A DNA stretch of 64,000 nt from Rouxiella badensis (GCA_026967495.1 CP114060.1:2604001-2668000); one strand, 5' to 3'. Counted from the stretch's first letter, positions 19,905-28,084 are shown. Numbers and translations are program-made. The notes: generated by a model not told the origin, from the letters alone.

Positions 19905-20690
19905 ATGAGCATACGCCAGGCATGCAGGACGTTATCGCTGAGCAGGACGGTGTTTCGTTATCAACCGGATACACGACGTGATGAAGCGCTGATCCTGAGG
20001 CTGACCGAGGCGGCTGAACGCTATCCCTGCTACGGATTTAAGAAGCTTTTTCAGGTAGTTCGCAGGCAGGGGTACGCCTGGAATCACAAGCGGGTACACC
20101 GGATTTACTGTCTGTTAAAACTGAATTTTCGTCGTAAGGGTATGCCAGTGCGCAATCCTGCCCCGCTGGCAACGCCTGAAGCACTCAACCAAAGCGGGTC
20201 GATTGATTTTATGTACGACGCGCTGACATGTGGCCGACGTTTTCGGACTATCAACATCGTGGACGACTTCAACCGCGAGGCTTTGGCTATCGAAATTGAC
20301 CTAAATACCCCGGCGCAGCGCGTCGTGCGGGTGCTGGACAGAATAGTGACAAACCGTGGTTATCCGCTGAAGATGCGGATGGATAACGGGCCGGAACTGA
20401 TATCACTGGCGCTGGCGCAATGGGCTGAAGACCATGGTGTGATGCTGGAATTTATCAAGCCGGGTAAGCCAACACAGAACGCGTTTATAGGACGGTTTAA
20501 CCGAATATACCGGACCGAAATACTGGATTTTTACCTGTTCAGAACGCTGAATGAAGTACGGGAAATAACGGAACGCTGGCTGAATGAGTACAACAGTGAG
20601 CGACCTCATGAGTCCCTGAATAACCTGACACCGGAAGAATACCGGCTGATGGCTGAGAAACAGGAAATCTCAAAAAGTGTGTGGAACTAA
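19905..20690 (+). CDS. IS3-family transposase OrfB (catalytic part), catalytic Glu replaced
   Basis: Integrase-core (rve) protein, normally made as an OrfAB fusion by -1 frameshifting; the in-frame sequence continues upstream of 19905 (KRELVSYLTTQFT). Catalytic acidic residues are visible in the SIDFMYDALT region and MDNGPELIS. The third, the Glu of the family motif QNAFIERFN, is Gly here (QNAFIGRFN, codon GGA at 20490-20492, residue 196 of this ORF). If the base is real, the copy should be unable to transpose. Confidence 0.85.
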   Translation: MSIRQACRTLSLSRTVFRYQPDTRRDEALILRLTEAAERYPCYGFKKLFQVVRRQGYAWNHKRVHRIYCLLKLNFRRKGMPVRNPAPLATPEALNQSGSIDFMYDALTCGRRFRTINIVDDFNREALAIEIDLNTPAQRVVRVLDRIVTNRGYPLKMRMDNGPELISLALAQWAEDHGVMLEFIKPGKPTQNAFIGRFNRIYRTEILDFYLFRTLNEVREITERWLNEYNSERPHESLNNLTPEEYRLMAEKQEISKSVWN

Positions 20691-20706
20691 AGCTGGGATA
20701 CTTACA

Positions 20707-20923
20707 CTTTTATACCCATGAGATAAGAGAACTAGAGCGTTACGGGACTCTGGGGCTGTCGGATGGTGCTGTGCCAAATAATCCTTCAATTGCTTCGGCA
20801 ATCTGGAATAGTACCCATACTGCAACTTTGGAAGATTATAAATTGAAAGACGACATAACGCAGCTATATACCCCTGATGCACTAAAAGCGGCTGATGAGC
20901 AAGAATGGAGGGAGTATAAATGA
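20707..20923 (+). pseudogene. Truncated C-terminal tail of a polymorphic (CDI/Rhs-type) toxin, copy 1
   Basis: About 70 codons directly after the IS end, reading FYTHEIRELERYGTLG, then WNSTHTATLEDYKL and LYTPDAL, and ending at 20923. The same block is the C-terminal end of the longer toxin remnant at 23106-23656 on the other strand, so this is the last part of a large toxin whose 5' part is gone. Its stop overlaps the next gene start (ATGA, 20920-20923), as in CdiA-CT/CdiI pairs. The enzymatic activity of this tail is not recognised. Confidence 0.7.
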
Positions 20924-21195
20924 TTGATTTTAAATCATTAGTGCAAAAAGAGTCCGTTGAGGATGCTGTCGCATTTTTCGTTCGCTCACCCAATGGAATT
21001 GGTTATCCTAACTTGGACCGCTTTTATACACGTTACCGATTTGATGTAATTTCAGAGGGAGAGCTTTTATCTACGGTAATAAAGATGACTGATAAAGGAA
21101 TAATCAAGGGTGGTGAGAGTCCCTTACACTACATTAAGGGGCCTAATTGGAAAGAACCAAAATTCGTAACTGAGAAAAAATACGGTATCGCATAA
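20920..21195 (+). CDS. Probable immunity protein for the toxin tail, copy 1
   Basis: A 91-residue intact small protein beginning MIDFKSLVQKESVEDAVAFF and ending NWKEPKFVTEKKYGIA. It overlaps the upstream toxin stop by four bases. It is related to the protein at 22798-23089 (shared MIDF, V..ES..D, GI.YP..DRF, and an identical last 16 residues). Position immediately after a toxin C-terminus, small size and soluble composition suggest an immunity protein of a contact-dependent inhibition or similar system. Function inferred from context. Confidence 0.65.
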   Translation: MIDFKSLVQKESVEDAVAFFVRSPNGIGYPNLDRFYTRYRFDVISEGELLSTVIKMTDKGIIKGGESPLHYIKGPNWKEPKFVTEKKYGIA

Positions 21196-21230
21196 TCGCC
21201 AGCGCTTTCTGATAAGTGCGTTTAAATCAA

Positions 21231-21266
21231 CGTCCAGCAAACTAGGGTTTGTTGGACGTTTTCTTT
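21231..21266 (+). terminator. Terminator after immunity gene, copy 1
   Basis: Stem CGTCCAGCAAAC / GTTTGTTGGACG with TAGG loop, one G-T-type mismatch, followed by TTTTCTTT. The same hairpin follows the second immunity gene. Confidence 0.8.
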
Positions 21267-21407
21267 GGCAGTGAAAAAGGGAAACCGAACCTAATTCTTA
21301 CTAGGGTTTCGATCTATTCAACAAAGCATATAAGCGTATCAATACTCGACTATTTGGGGTTAACTACGTATCTATTTGAAGGATTTTAGATATTAAATGG
21401 AGTTAAC

Positions 21408-21478
21408 ATGCTTATATCTAGCCACTTTCGGTCGTTGTCGCTTTTAACTCTTTTATTCCTTTTTTCCTGTACGACTGT
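21408..21478 (+). pseudogene. Lipoprotein gene start interrupted by IS
   Basis: ATG at 21408 with GGAG upstream encodes MLISSHFRSLSLLTLLFLFS followed by Cys, a lipoprotein signal peptide with an LFSC lipobox. After a few codons the frame enters the end of the IS911-like element (from about 21476) and stops at about 21508. The rest of the gene is not found on the other side of the element. It appears to be a lipoprotein gene cut by IS insertion followed by rearrangement. Confidence 0.55.
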
Positions 21479-21483
21479 AGTGG

Positions 21484-22320
21484 TCAACATAAACTGGCCA
21501 CCACTTTAGAGTTTTTCCAGTATCTATTTTCTGATTCGTTTGGTGGCAACCCACCGTTATAGTCGTGTGGTCTGAGTATGCTGTAATATCCCACGATATA
21601 GTCTGTTATTGCGTGGGCTACATCGCTGAAGCTTACGTAACCCGTCGCTGGCACCCAGTCGTTCTTCAGACTCCGGAAGAAGCGTTCCATTGGACTATTA
21701 TCCCAGCAGTTTCCACGCCGACTCATACTCTGCCTGATCCGGTATCGCCACAGTAATTGCCGGAACTGCGTGCTTGTATAATGACTGCCCTGATCGCTGT
21801 GGAACATTACTCCTACGGGCTTGCCGCGCGTTTCCCATGCCATTTCCAGCGCTTTCATGGTGAGTCTGCTGTCCGGTGAGAATGACATTGCCCAGCCTAC
21901 TGGTTTCCTTGCGAACAGGTCGAGAACAACGGCGAGGTACGCCCAGCGCTTACCTGTCCAGATATAGATCACATCACCGCACCTGGTTTGGTTCTGTTAC
22001 GGCGAACTGTCGCTCAAGATGATTCGTGATAGCAATGTGCTCATGACCGCCACGCTTATACCGGTGAGCCGGCTGCTGGCAACTGACCAGCCCAAGCTCT
22101 TTCATGAGCCTGCCAGCGAGTCAGCGCCCAATCTGGTAGCCTCTCTGGGTTGCCATTGTGGCGATGCTTCTTGCTCCGGCCGAACCTTGGCTGATGCCAT
22201 GTAGCTCAAGTACTTGACTGCGTAGTACAGCCCGTCTGCCGCCTGGCTTTTCAGGACGGTTTTTCCGGTATTTGTAGCTACTGCGATGGACCCAGAACAC
22301 ATAGCAGAGAGTGGCCACAG
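21484..22320 (-). pseudogene. IS911-like transposase OrfB, broken
   Basis: The C-terminal integrase core is open from 21972 to 21484, with TGKRWAYLAVVLDLFARKP, FHSDQGSHYTS (Asp) and GNCWDNSPMERFF (catalytic Glu). The N-terminal part is in other frames between 21973 and 22320 (VATLCYVFWVHRSSYKYR, GARSIATMATQRGYQIGR, then KELGLVSCQQP). At least one shift lies near 21975-21985, where the expected QVWCGDV reads QVRCGDV with a frame change. It ends within the IS terminus. Confidence 0.78.
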
Positions 22321-22441
22321 GATAACGTGCCCTGAGTTTCCCGATTATCGAGAACTGTTCAGGGAGTCCGACATCAAGAGCGCGGTAGCCATTTTTAATA
22401 TTTCGTTCTCCATTTCAATGCGTTGTAGCTTTTTCTTAAGC

Positions 22442-22649
22442 TCACATATTTCGATTTGTTACGGAGTTATCGGGGGAGGCTTTTGGCGTTTTGCCCTGAC
22501 GCTCATCACGCCGTTGTTTGACCCACTTCGTCATCGTGGAAAGGCCAACATCCATAGCCTTAGCAGCGTCAGATACGGTGTAATTTTGGTCGACAACCAG
22601 CTGAGCTGATTCGCGTTTGAATTCAGGACTAAAATTTCTTCTTTTCACT
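22442..22649 (-). pseudogene. IS911-like OrfA, broken
   Basis: Begins at a GTG (22647-22649) with KRRNFSPEFKRESAQLVVDQ and the helix-turn-helix AMDVGLSTMTKWVKQ, like InsN of IS911. After KTPKASP the frame shifts at a C5 run. In the restored frame the expected PEQIEI reads P-stop-QIEI because a GAA codon has become TAA, a nonsense change that indel correction would not remove. The remainder (ELKKKLQRIEMENEILK) continues toward 22380. Confidence 0.75.
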
Positions 22650-22726
22650 GGAGCACCTGTGTTGTTCTGAGGTGAGCATATCACCTCTGTTCAGGTGGCC
22701 AAATTCAGTTTCCCTTTTTAACTGCC

Positions 22727-22762
22727 AAAGAAAACGTCCAACAAACCCTAGTTTGCTGGACG
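22727..22762 (-). terminator. Terminator after immunity gene, copy 2
   Basis: The same hairpin as at 21231-21266 on the opposite strand, followed on the minus strand by TTTTCTTTGGCAG. The identical flank extends about 30 bp further in both copies. Confidence 0.8.
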
Positions 22763-22797
22763 TTGCTTAAAATGGACTTATCAGAAAGCGCTAGTGA

Positions 22798-23089
22798 TTA
22801 TGCGATACCGTATTTTTTCTCAGTCACGAATTTAGGTTCTTTCCAATTTGTAGCTCTTCTTACAACCAGCACCATACGTTCTCTCTGAAAAGACTTGCCC
22901 ACTATCCTTAAGTTTTTTTGTCTCAAGAAGTAATTTGATGTTATATGATTCATACTTTTCAGCAGCTTTATGCCTGCCAAAAAATCGGTCCATGAATGGG
23001 TACGCTATACCATTTTCTTCACGACCAACCAGAAATAAAATAACATCCGCCATACTTTCATTTTTAACCATTGCATCAAAATCAATCAT
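22798..23089 (-). pseudogene. Probable immunity protein, copy 2 (frameshifted near C-terminus)
   Basis: Starts MIDFDAMVKNESMADVILFL at 23089 and contains NGIAYPFMDRFFGR, homologous to copy 1. Around 22850-22860 the frame changes: the first frame runs to a stop at 22832, while the next frame gives NWKEPKFVTEKKYGIA, identical to the end of copy 1, with stop at 22798. It may be a functional gene with a sequence error or a damaged copy. It follows the toxin stop by 16 bp. Confidence 0.6.
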
Positions 23090-23105
23090 TTATATATCCC
23101 GATAT

Positions 23106-23656
23106 TTATTTCTGTGGATTCAATGCTTCAGGTGTATACAGAAGCGTCTCATCAGAACCTAGCTTGTAATCTTCCAAAGTCGCCGTGTGAGTATTGTTCC
23201 AGACTTCATCACCATTTTCTGGAACCGTATCATCTTTAACCCCCAGATTCCTATAACGTTCCAGTTCCCTGATTTCATGAGTATAAAAACGTTTGTCGGT
23301 ATCGGTAACCTGCAACTCACCCTTAAGGATTTTCTCCAGACGGTCGATCATGACCTTGTTGTCAGGTGATTCGCCAAACCGTCCGGTATGTAGTTTCACC
23401 TTGTCCACTCCTGCGCGATCAATAGTGGCACTTTTCCAGTCCAGATTCTGGATGGGTCCGCCGGCCTTGTCTGTATTGTAATCACGCCCGCTGTACTTTC
23501 CCTTGGCGTTGGTTTCACCATAGATATCGCTGAACATGACATACACGGAACTCGACGCCGGTCCCCGTAGCATCCGGCTGCCAGTAGATAAAGTCCTGTA
23601 ATCCTGCACCTTCATATATCGGCAGGGTTGTCGTGACGATTCAGACATTGGTAAAC
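23106..23656 (-). pseudogene. C-terminal remnant of a polymorphic (CDI/Rhs-type) toxin, copy 2
   Basis: About 180 residues in two frames. One carries LPIYEGAGLQDFIYWQPDAT (about 23650-23560). The next carries VMFSDIYGETNAKGKYSGRD, KVKLHTGRFGES and RFYTHEIRELERYRNLG, then WNNTHTATLEDYKL and LYTPEAL. The shift lies near 23545-23560. No signal, repeat or secretion domain precedes it, so it is an orphan tail. The C-terminal 75 residues match copy 1. I take it as a CdiA-CT-like module from general resemblance and gene order; the catalytic type is unknown. Confidence 0.65.
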
Positions 23657-24120
23657 GAGAGGTAGAGAATTTTCTATCCCATTATCTGGCGAAGCCTTAG
23701 GCCGTATGGACATAACAAAACTGTATCAGCCAAAGGTCCGCTTTTCGCTCAAAGCAGAATGTCAGATTTGCGAGACTTCTATCTCAGAACACTGCTAGCT
23801 CAGGTCTAAACTGATAGAACTCTCAACCCATATCACTGCTGCGAACCGGGGCCTTCCCACAAGGCAATGCACGGGCAGATTTTTCTCCCCTGTATTCCTC
23901 GTTTCCCTTATCAGTTTCCGGTTAATCATTTGCCAGCACAACTCGTCCGGTAAGGGTAAGTAGCACGCATTCTGCGCCCTTGCGTGTTGGGCAAATGCCG
24001 GAAACGCGAGCTGTCAGGCTTCTCAAAAACACAACATTCAAACCGATATTTATCAGCTCATACTGACAACATCGTTATTTGATGGAGTAAATGTGATTCT
24101 GTTGAGAATAGAAAAAAGTA
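23657..24120. other. Gene-free stretch between toxin remnant and tRNA-Asn
   Basis: About 460 bp with no supported ORF on either strand. The right half has GC-rich inverted words (for example TTGCCAGCACAACTCG / TTGGGCAAATGCCGG), but I could not identify an RNA or an attachment-site copy of the tRNA end. It probably represents leftover island DNA. Confidence 0.45.
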
Positions 24121-24121
24121 A

Positions 24122-24157
24122 AAGCAAAAAGCCCGCTTAAGTTTCCTTAAGCGGGCT
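24122..24157 (-). terminator. Terminator of tRNA-Asn
   Basis: Perfect 12-bp stem AAGCCCGCTTAA / TTAAGCGGGCTT with loop GTTTCC, followed on the minus strand by TTTTTGC, 10 bp after the tRNA 3' end. Confidence 0.88.
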
Positions 24158-24167
24158 TCTCTAAATT

Positions 24168-24243
24168 TGGCTCCTCTGACTGGACTCGAACCAGTGACAT
24201 ACGGATTAACAGTCCGCCGTTCTACCGACTGAACTACAGAGGA
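24168..24243 (-). tRNA. tRNA-Asn (anticodon GTT)
   Basis: 76-nt cloverleaf on the minus strand. The acceptor stem is TCCTCTG / CAGAGGA, the D arm GTTCAGTCGGTAGAAC, the anticodon loop CTGTTAA with GTT, the T arm CTGGTTCGAGTCCAG, and the discriminator G is followed by an encoded CCA. Its 3' end faces the accessory patch on the left; asn tRNA genes are common integration sites for enterobacterial islands. Confidence 0.97.
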
Positions 24244-24456
24244 ATCGTGTGAACGGGGCGAATAATAGCGACTGGCGCGGTGCATGTCAAAGGACAACTG
24301 CAAATTTGTGCACGACTGCTGTTACTTTGCTCAAGTTGTTGAAGGTTGAGCCAAAAAGTAGCGCGAGTGAGGCAAAAAAAGGCGTTACTCGCGCACACTA
24401 GGGCAAAACCCTTCCTCTTTCAGACAAGTCAGGGTATGTCTTTGCGTTCAGGTGAC

Positions 24457-25664
24457 TTAACGTAATGCCGCGCAGGCGCGAACTATCCTTTCACACGCCT
24501 CGTCCAGACGCAGGTCGTCTATCGCATAGGCGATGCGCAGATAGGGCGATGCACCAAAGGCGGAACCCTGTAGCGTGGCAACGTGGGCGGCGTCGAGCAG
24601 GTATTCTACAAAATCGACGTCGCTGGCAAGCGTAGTGCCTTTCGGTGTTGTTTTGCCCAGCATGCCCGAACAGTTGGCGAAGACGTAGAAAGCACCTGGG
24701 GGCAATTCGGCGCTCAGGCCATCAATCTGATTGATGCAGGCCATGATTCTCCGTCGACGTTTATCCAGCGCTTCTCGCCAGTCGGCCAGGAATCCGTTGT
24801 CCTGTTCGAGAGCCACCACGGTCGCTGCCTGGGATATTGAACTCGGGTTTGAGGTGCTTTGCGATTGCAGGATTTGCATCGCAGAGATAAGCCACGCCGG
24901 GCCGCCAGCATAGCCGATGCGCCAGCCGGTCATCGAGTAGCCTTTAGACACGCCGTTGACGGTCAGGATACGCGAGGCGAGTCGGGGTTCAACCTGCGCC
25001 AGCGTAGCGAATTCGGCGGGCTGATGGCATAGGTGTTCATAGATATCATCGGCCATGACCAGCACGTGTGGGGCATCCAGCAACACTTCAGCCAGTGCCC
25101 GCAGTTCCCCGGTGCTGTAGACTGCCCCGGTCGGATTATTCGGCGAGTTCAGAATTAACCAACGTGTCTCAGGCGTTATTGCCGCTTTAAGTTCATCTGC
25201 CTGTAACTTCCAGCCATTATCCTCCGTGCAGGCTATTATACGAGGCTCGCCGTCTGCCAGCGCGACCATGTCAGGATAGGACACCCAATAAGGGGCAGGG
25301 ATGAGTACCTCTTGGCCCGCAGAGACGGTCGCCAACAGCGCGTTGAAGATAAGCTGTTTTGCGCCGCTTCCGGCAATCACTTCGTTAGGCTGGTAGGTCA
25401 GTTGGTTTTCTCGGGAGAATTTATTGATAATAGCTTTTTTAGTGCCGCAGTGCCCGCTACGGCGGTGTATTTTGTATCACCTTGTACAATCGCATCGATG
25501 CCTGCCTGCTTGATGTGATCCGGTGTGTCGAAGTCTAACTCTCCTTCACCAAGATTGATGACATCGACGCCGGACTCAGACAGTGCGCGAACTCGGTCCG
25601 AAATAACCGCCGTCGGTGATGGACGAACACGTCGTAGCCTTGGCGCAGTAAATTCAGCTGACAT
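24457..25664 (-). CDS. PLP-dependent aminotransferase, class I/II (frameshifted)
   Basis: Aspartate-aminotransferase fold, about 402 residues after repair. Visible are DVINLGEGELDFDTPDHIK near the N-terminus, ILNSPNNPTGAVYS, and the Schiff-base lysine in VNGVSKGYSMTGWRIGYAGG. The C-terminal arginine is in SPYLRIAYA. The frame breaks at a T6 run at 25435-25440; adding one base gives ALKKAIINKFSRENQLTYQPNEV. It lies next to the GATase gene and the catabolic operon, so it probably transaminates an intermediate of that pathway. Substrate unknown. Confidence 0.88.
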
Positions 25665-25900
25665 CTGTTACCCTTTTGTAAGATTAATGCAGTATTGTAT
25701 TATATGAATCATATAAACCAATTTTAAATTATCATGGGCCTTCAGATATTGCTCATGATTTATTCACCCTTTTCTGAGACTTTACTCAGACTCATGGCAT
25801 GAAATTTGCAGCTAATGACCCAGATTGTTGGGTGATTTTGTAAACCGGTTGCATTCATTTTCTTGTCCATTTTATTTTTCCATCAGGTTAAGTAGGAATT

Positions 25901-27103
25901 ATGTCTCTAACATTTGTTGCACATAACACTTTGGAACCCGCGATATACGGCGCGATGGCCGGCGTACTCGCGTCCCAGCGCGGGGTTGAGCTAGCTCACC
26001 TGAACGTAGAATGGGACACGCAACGCTACGCCGATGCCTGCCAGCACGTAACCGCCGCAGGAGATTTAGTGACCAGCGGCCTCCTGTGGTACGAGCGCCT
26101 CAGCGGTAAATCGGCAGGCAGAGTCTGGAAGCTTGATGACCTCCTCAGCCTGCACGGCGCGAAAGACTGGATTATCCCGCTCGGCCCCTCGCAGCTTGCT
26201 TCGTTTACGCGGCTGGCGCGGGAAGTCAGAAACTACTCGGTGGACTATCAACTGGTTGAGGTCGAACACAGCAGACAGGGTTATCAGTTCCATCGACTAG
26301 ACAGTCTCGACGGCGCGCCAAACACCTGGTGGCGCGACAGCTTCGGCCGCTTCACCCAGCGTCACCACACCCAGCAGTCTTCTTCTTCACGCCGACTGCG
26401 CATTGCATTAATTGGCACCTATCAGGATCAGCTTGAAAGCTATCCCGCCACGCTGGCCTCGCTGGGCGACGCCGCCGAAGCGCAAGGCACCTTGACTGAA
26501 ATCGTCTTTATCCCTCCTCGTTCGTCCGAACACGTGTTGCAAAGTACGCTCAAAGATATTGACGGCGTTATCCTGCCTGGCGGCTCAGATATGCAAAATG
26601 TTGCCGGCCAAATCCGCGTTGCCCACTACTGCCTCAAGCACGGGATCCCCACCTTGGGCCTGTGTCTGGGGATGCAGACGATGGCGACCGCGGTTATTCA
26701 GCAGATGTCCGGTGATACGCAGGCTAATCTGGCCGAGGCCGATCCTCAGGCGGCAGTCAAGACCTTCATCCCTCTCGGTGAAACGGCAGGGCGTTCGTTG
26801 CACCGTTTAGGTGATAACGTGATGAAGATGCGCAGCGGCTCGCAGATGGCCTCGATCCTCGGTGAACGGTCTACGATTCGTTATAACCATCGTTTCCAGC
26901 TCAATCCGCAATTTAAAGACAGTCTGGAAAACTACGGGTTGGCTATCTCCGCAACCTGTCTCGACGGTGCCATTGCTGACGGTATCGAGTACGCTTCGCA
27001 CCCGTTTTACGTAGCGGTGCAGGGGCATCCCGAGCTAACCTCAACGCCTGAAAAACCGCATCCTTTAATGCGTGCTTTCCTGCAGGCCGCGGCTGACGCT
27101 TAA
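25901..27103 (+). CDS. Class I glutamine amidotransferase-like protein with unknown N-terminal domain (CTP-synthase-like)
   Basis: 400 residues. Residues 1-165 have no family I recognise (MSLTFVAHNTLEPAIYGAMA, WDTQRYADAC, WIIPLGPSQLASF). Residues 170-395 form a class I amidotransferase domain with ILPGGSDMQNVAGQIRVA, the nucleophile Cys in GLCLGMQTMATAV and His-Glu in QGHPELTS. This arrangement resembles the glutaminase half of CTP synthase, but the ATP/UTP synthetase domain is absent. It could supply ammonia to an amide- or amidine-forming reaction or hydrolyse a gamma-glutamyl bond. It lies between the aminotransferase and the leftward operon and is convergent with the latter. Frame intact. 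Confidence 0.8.
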   Translation: MSLTFVAHNTLEPAIYGAMAGVLASQRGVELAHLNVEWDTQRYADACQHVTAAGDLVTSGLLWYERLSGKSAGRVWKLDDLLSLHGAKDWIIPLGPSQLASFTRLAREVRNYSVDYQLVEVEHSRQGYQFHRLDSLDGAPNTWWRDSFGRFTQRHHTQQSSSSRRLRIALIGTYQDQLESYPATLASLGDAAEAQGTLTEIVFIPPRSSEHVLQSTLKDIDGVILPGGSDMQNVAGQIRVAHYCLKHGIPTLGLCLGMQTMATAVIQQMSGDTQANLAEADPQAAVKTFIPLGETAGRSLHRLGDNVMKMRSGSQMASILGERSTIRYNHRFQLNPQFKDSLENYGLAISATCLDGAIADGIEYASHPFYVAVQGHPELTSTPEKPHPLMRAFLQAAADA

Positions 27104-27112
27104 GCCATAAAA

Positions 27113-27138
27113 ACGGCCTCTCATCGCTGAGGGGCCGT
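27113..27138 (-). terminator. Terminator between GATase gene and catabolic operon
   Basis: Stem ACGGCCTCTCA / TGAGGGGCCGT with a short loop. On the minus strand it is followed by TTTTTATGG, so it mainly ends the leftward operon and may serve both transcripts. Confidence 0.7.
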
Positions 27139-27163
27139 ATCAGGTCAGTTAATCCAAACCTGA

Positions 27164-28084
27164 TTACTTCAGGGTCACGCCAGAGCGTGGGTCTTGCGCC
27201 AGGCGCAGCAGCTCAGCCTTCACTTCTTCTATTACGCCTCCTTCAAGGTCAATCAGCGGTGAGCGGACGTGATGACCGTCAAAACCGCGCAGGTTCATGG
27301 CGGCCTTAACCAGCTGCGGCTGCCCGTGGCGACGCGCCAGTACACGATACGGATACCACAGCTGATGCAGTTCACGCGCGGTAGCGGCGTCGCCTTTTTC
27401 CAGCGCCCGATAGGTGGCTAAAATCACCTCAGGCAGCGCGCCGCTGTTGGTGGTGCTGATGCCGTCAAAACCGCACATCATCGGTCCCAGGAACGCCAGG
27501 TCGGAGGCACAGAACAGACGCAGGCGACCGCCGAGACGGTTGGCAATCTGGTCAATCGCCGTTGGGTTCAGGTCGCCCTGTTTGATACCGACCACGCCCT
27601 CAATATCCGCCAGTTCTTCCAGCACTGCCGGTGGCAGCGTAATGCCGATGCCGGGTGCGTTATAGACCAAAATACCGGTTCGCGAGAGCGGGGTCATCTG
27701 CTTGAAGAAGCTGACGATTTGCGAATGGGTCACCTCGGAAACAAACGGGGGAGTGACCATCGGCAGACCGCCCAGTTCGCCCGCCAGCCGGGTGAGTTCG
27801 CTCACCGCGCGTGCGTCAGAACCGGCGCTGCACAGCATCACCGGCACGCGATCGCCGACCACGTCCATCACCTTGCGAAACAGTACCGCGCGTTCCTCTG
27901 TGGTCATGGTCGGGAATTCGCCGTAGGTGCCGCCTATCAAAATACCGTCGTAGCCCAGTGCAATAACGCGTTCAACGTTGCGCGCCAGACCGGCAAAGTC
28001 GAACTCGCCGCGGGCGGTGAACGGCGTTACTGTGATGTTGAAAATACCGCGTAACCGCGCCTGACTTTCATAGATATCTTTCAT
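27164..28084 (-). CDS. DapA/NanA-family lyase or hydrolase
   Basis: About 306 residues of the dihydrodipicolinate synthase / N-acetylneuraminate lyase TIM-barrel family. Signatures are GGTYGEFPTMTTEER (pyruvate carboxylate-binding loop), the tyrosine in LVYNAPGIG, and the Schiff-base Lys in VVGIKQGDLN. Start at the ATG at 28084 after AAGGAAAAG. Last gene of a seven-gene leftward operon with an amino-acid importer. This points to aldol cleavage, decarboxylation or dehydration of a keto acid from an amino-acid-like substrate rather than lysine synthesis. Confidence 0.85.
   Translation of the reverse strand: MKDIYESQARLRGIFNITVTPFTARGEFDFAGLARNVERVIALGYDGILIGGTYGEFPTMTTEERAVLFRKVMDVVGDRVPVMLCSAGSDARAVSELTRLAGELGGLPMVTPPFVSEVTHSQIVSFFKQMTPLSRTGILVYNAPGIGITLPPAVLEELADIEGVVGIKQGDLNPTAIDQIANRLGGRLRLFCASDLAFLGPMMCGFDGISTTNSGALPEVILATYRALEKGDAATARELHQLWYPYRVLARRHGQPQLVKAAMNLRGFDGHHVRSPLIDLEGGVIEEVKAELLRLAQDPRSGVTLK

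Larger units (their letters stand above)
19510..20706 (+). mobile_element. IS3-family insertion sequence (IS407-like), about 1197 bp
   Basis: Bounded by matching terminal inverted repeats TGTAAGTATCCC (19510-19521) and GGGATACTTACA (20695-20706), with the TG...CA ends usual for IS3 elements. It contains orfA and orfB in the order of the family. The flanking bases do not match (left GGGTG, right CTTTT), so there is no target duplication. The right flank is the middle of a toxin gene and the left flank is the end of scrK, which suggests that a deletion or recombination next to the IS removed DNA. Confidence 0.88.
21476..22710 (-). mobile_element. Degenerate IS3-family element (IS911-like)
   Basis: About 1.2 kb on the minus strand with remnants of orfA and orfB. 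The left end reads TGTAGTGGTCAACATAAACT followed by GGCCACCA. The right end contains GGTGGCCAAATTCAG, inverted relative to the left over about 17 bp (TGGCCACC core). The outer part of the right repeat merges into the 3' flank of toxin module 2, so that end may be truncated. Several lesions (below) indicate a dead copy. Confidence 0.8.

Noticed and set aside
23657..24120. Possible attachment-site copy or integrase remnant left of tRNA-Asn
   Set aside because: I looked for the last bases of the tRNA as a direct repeat and for integrase motifs and found neither.
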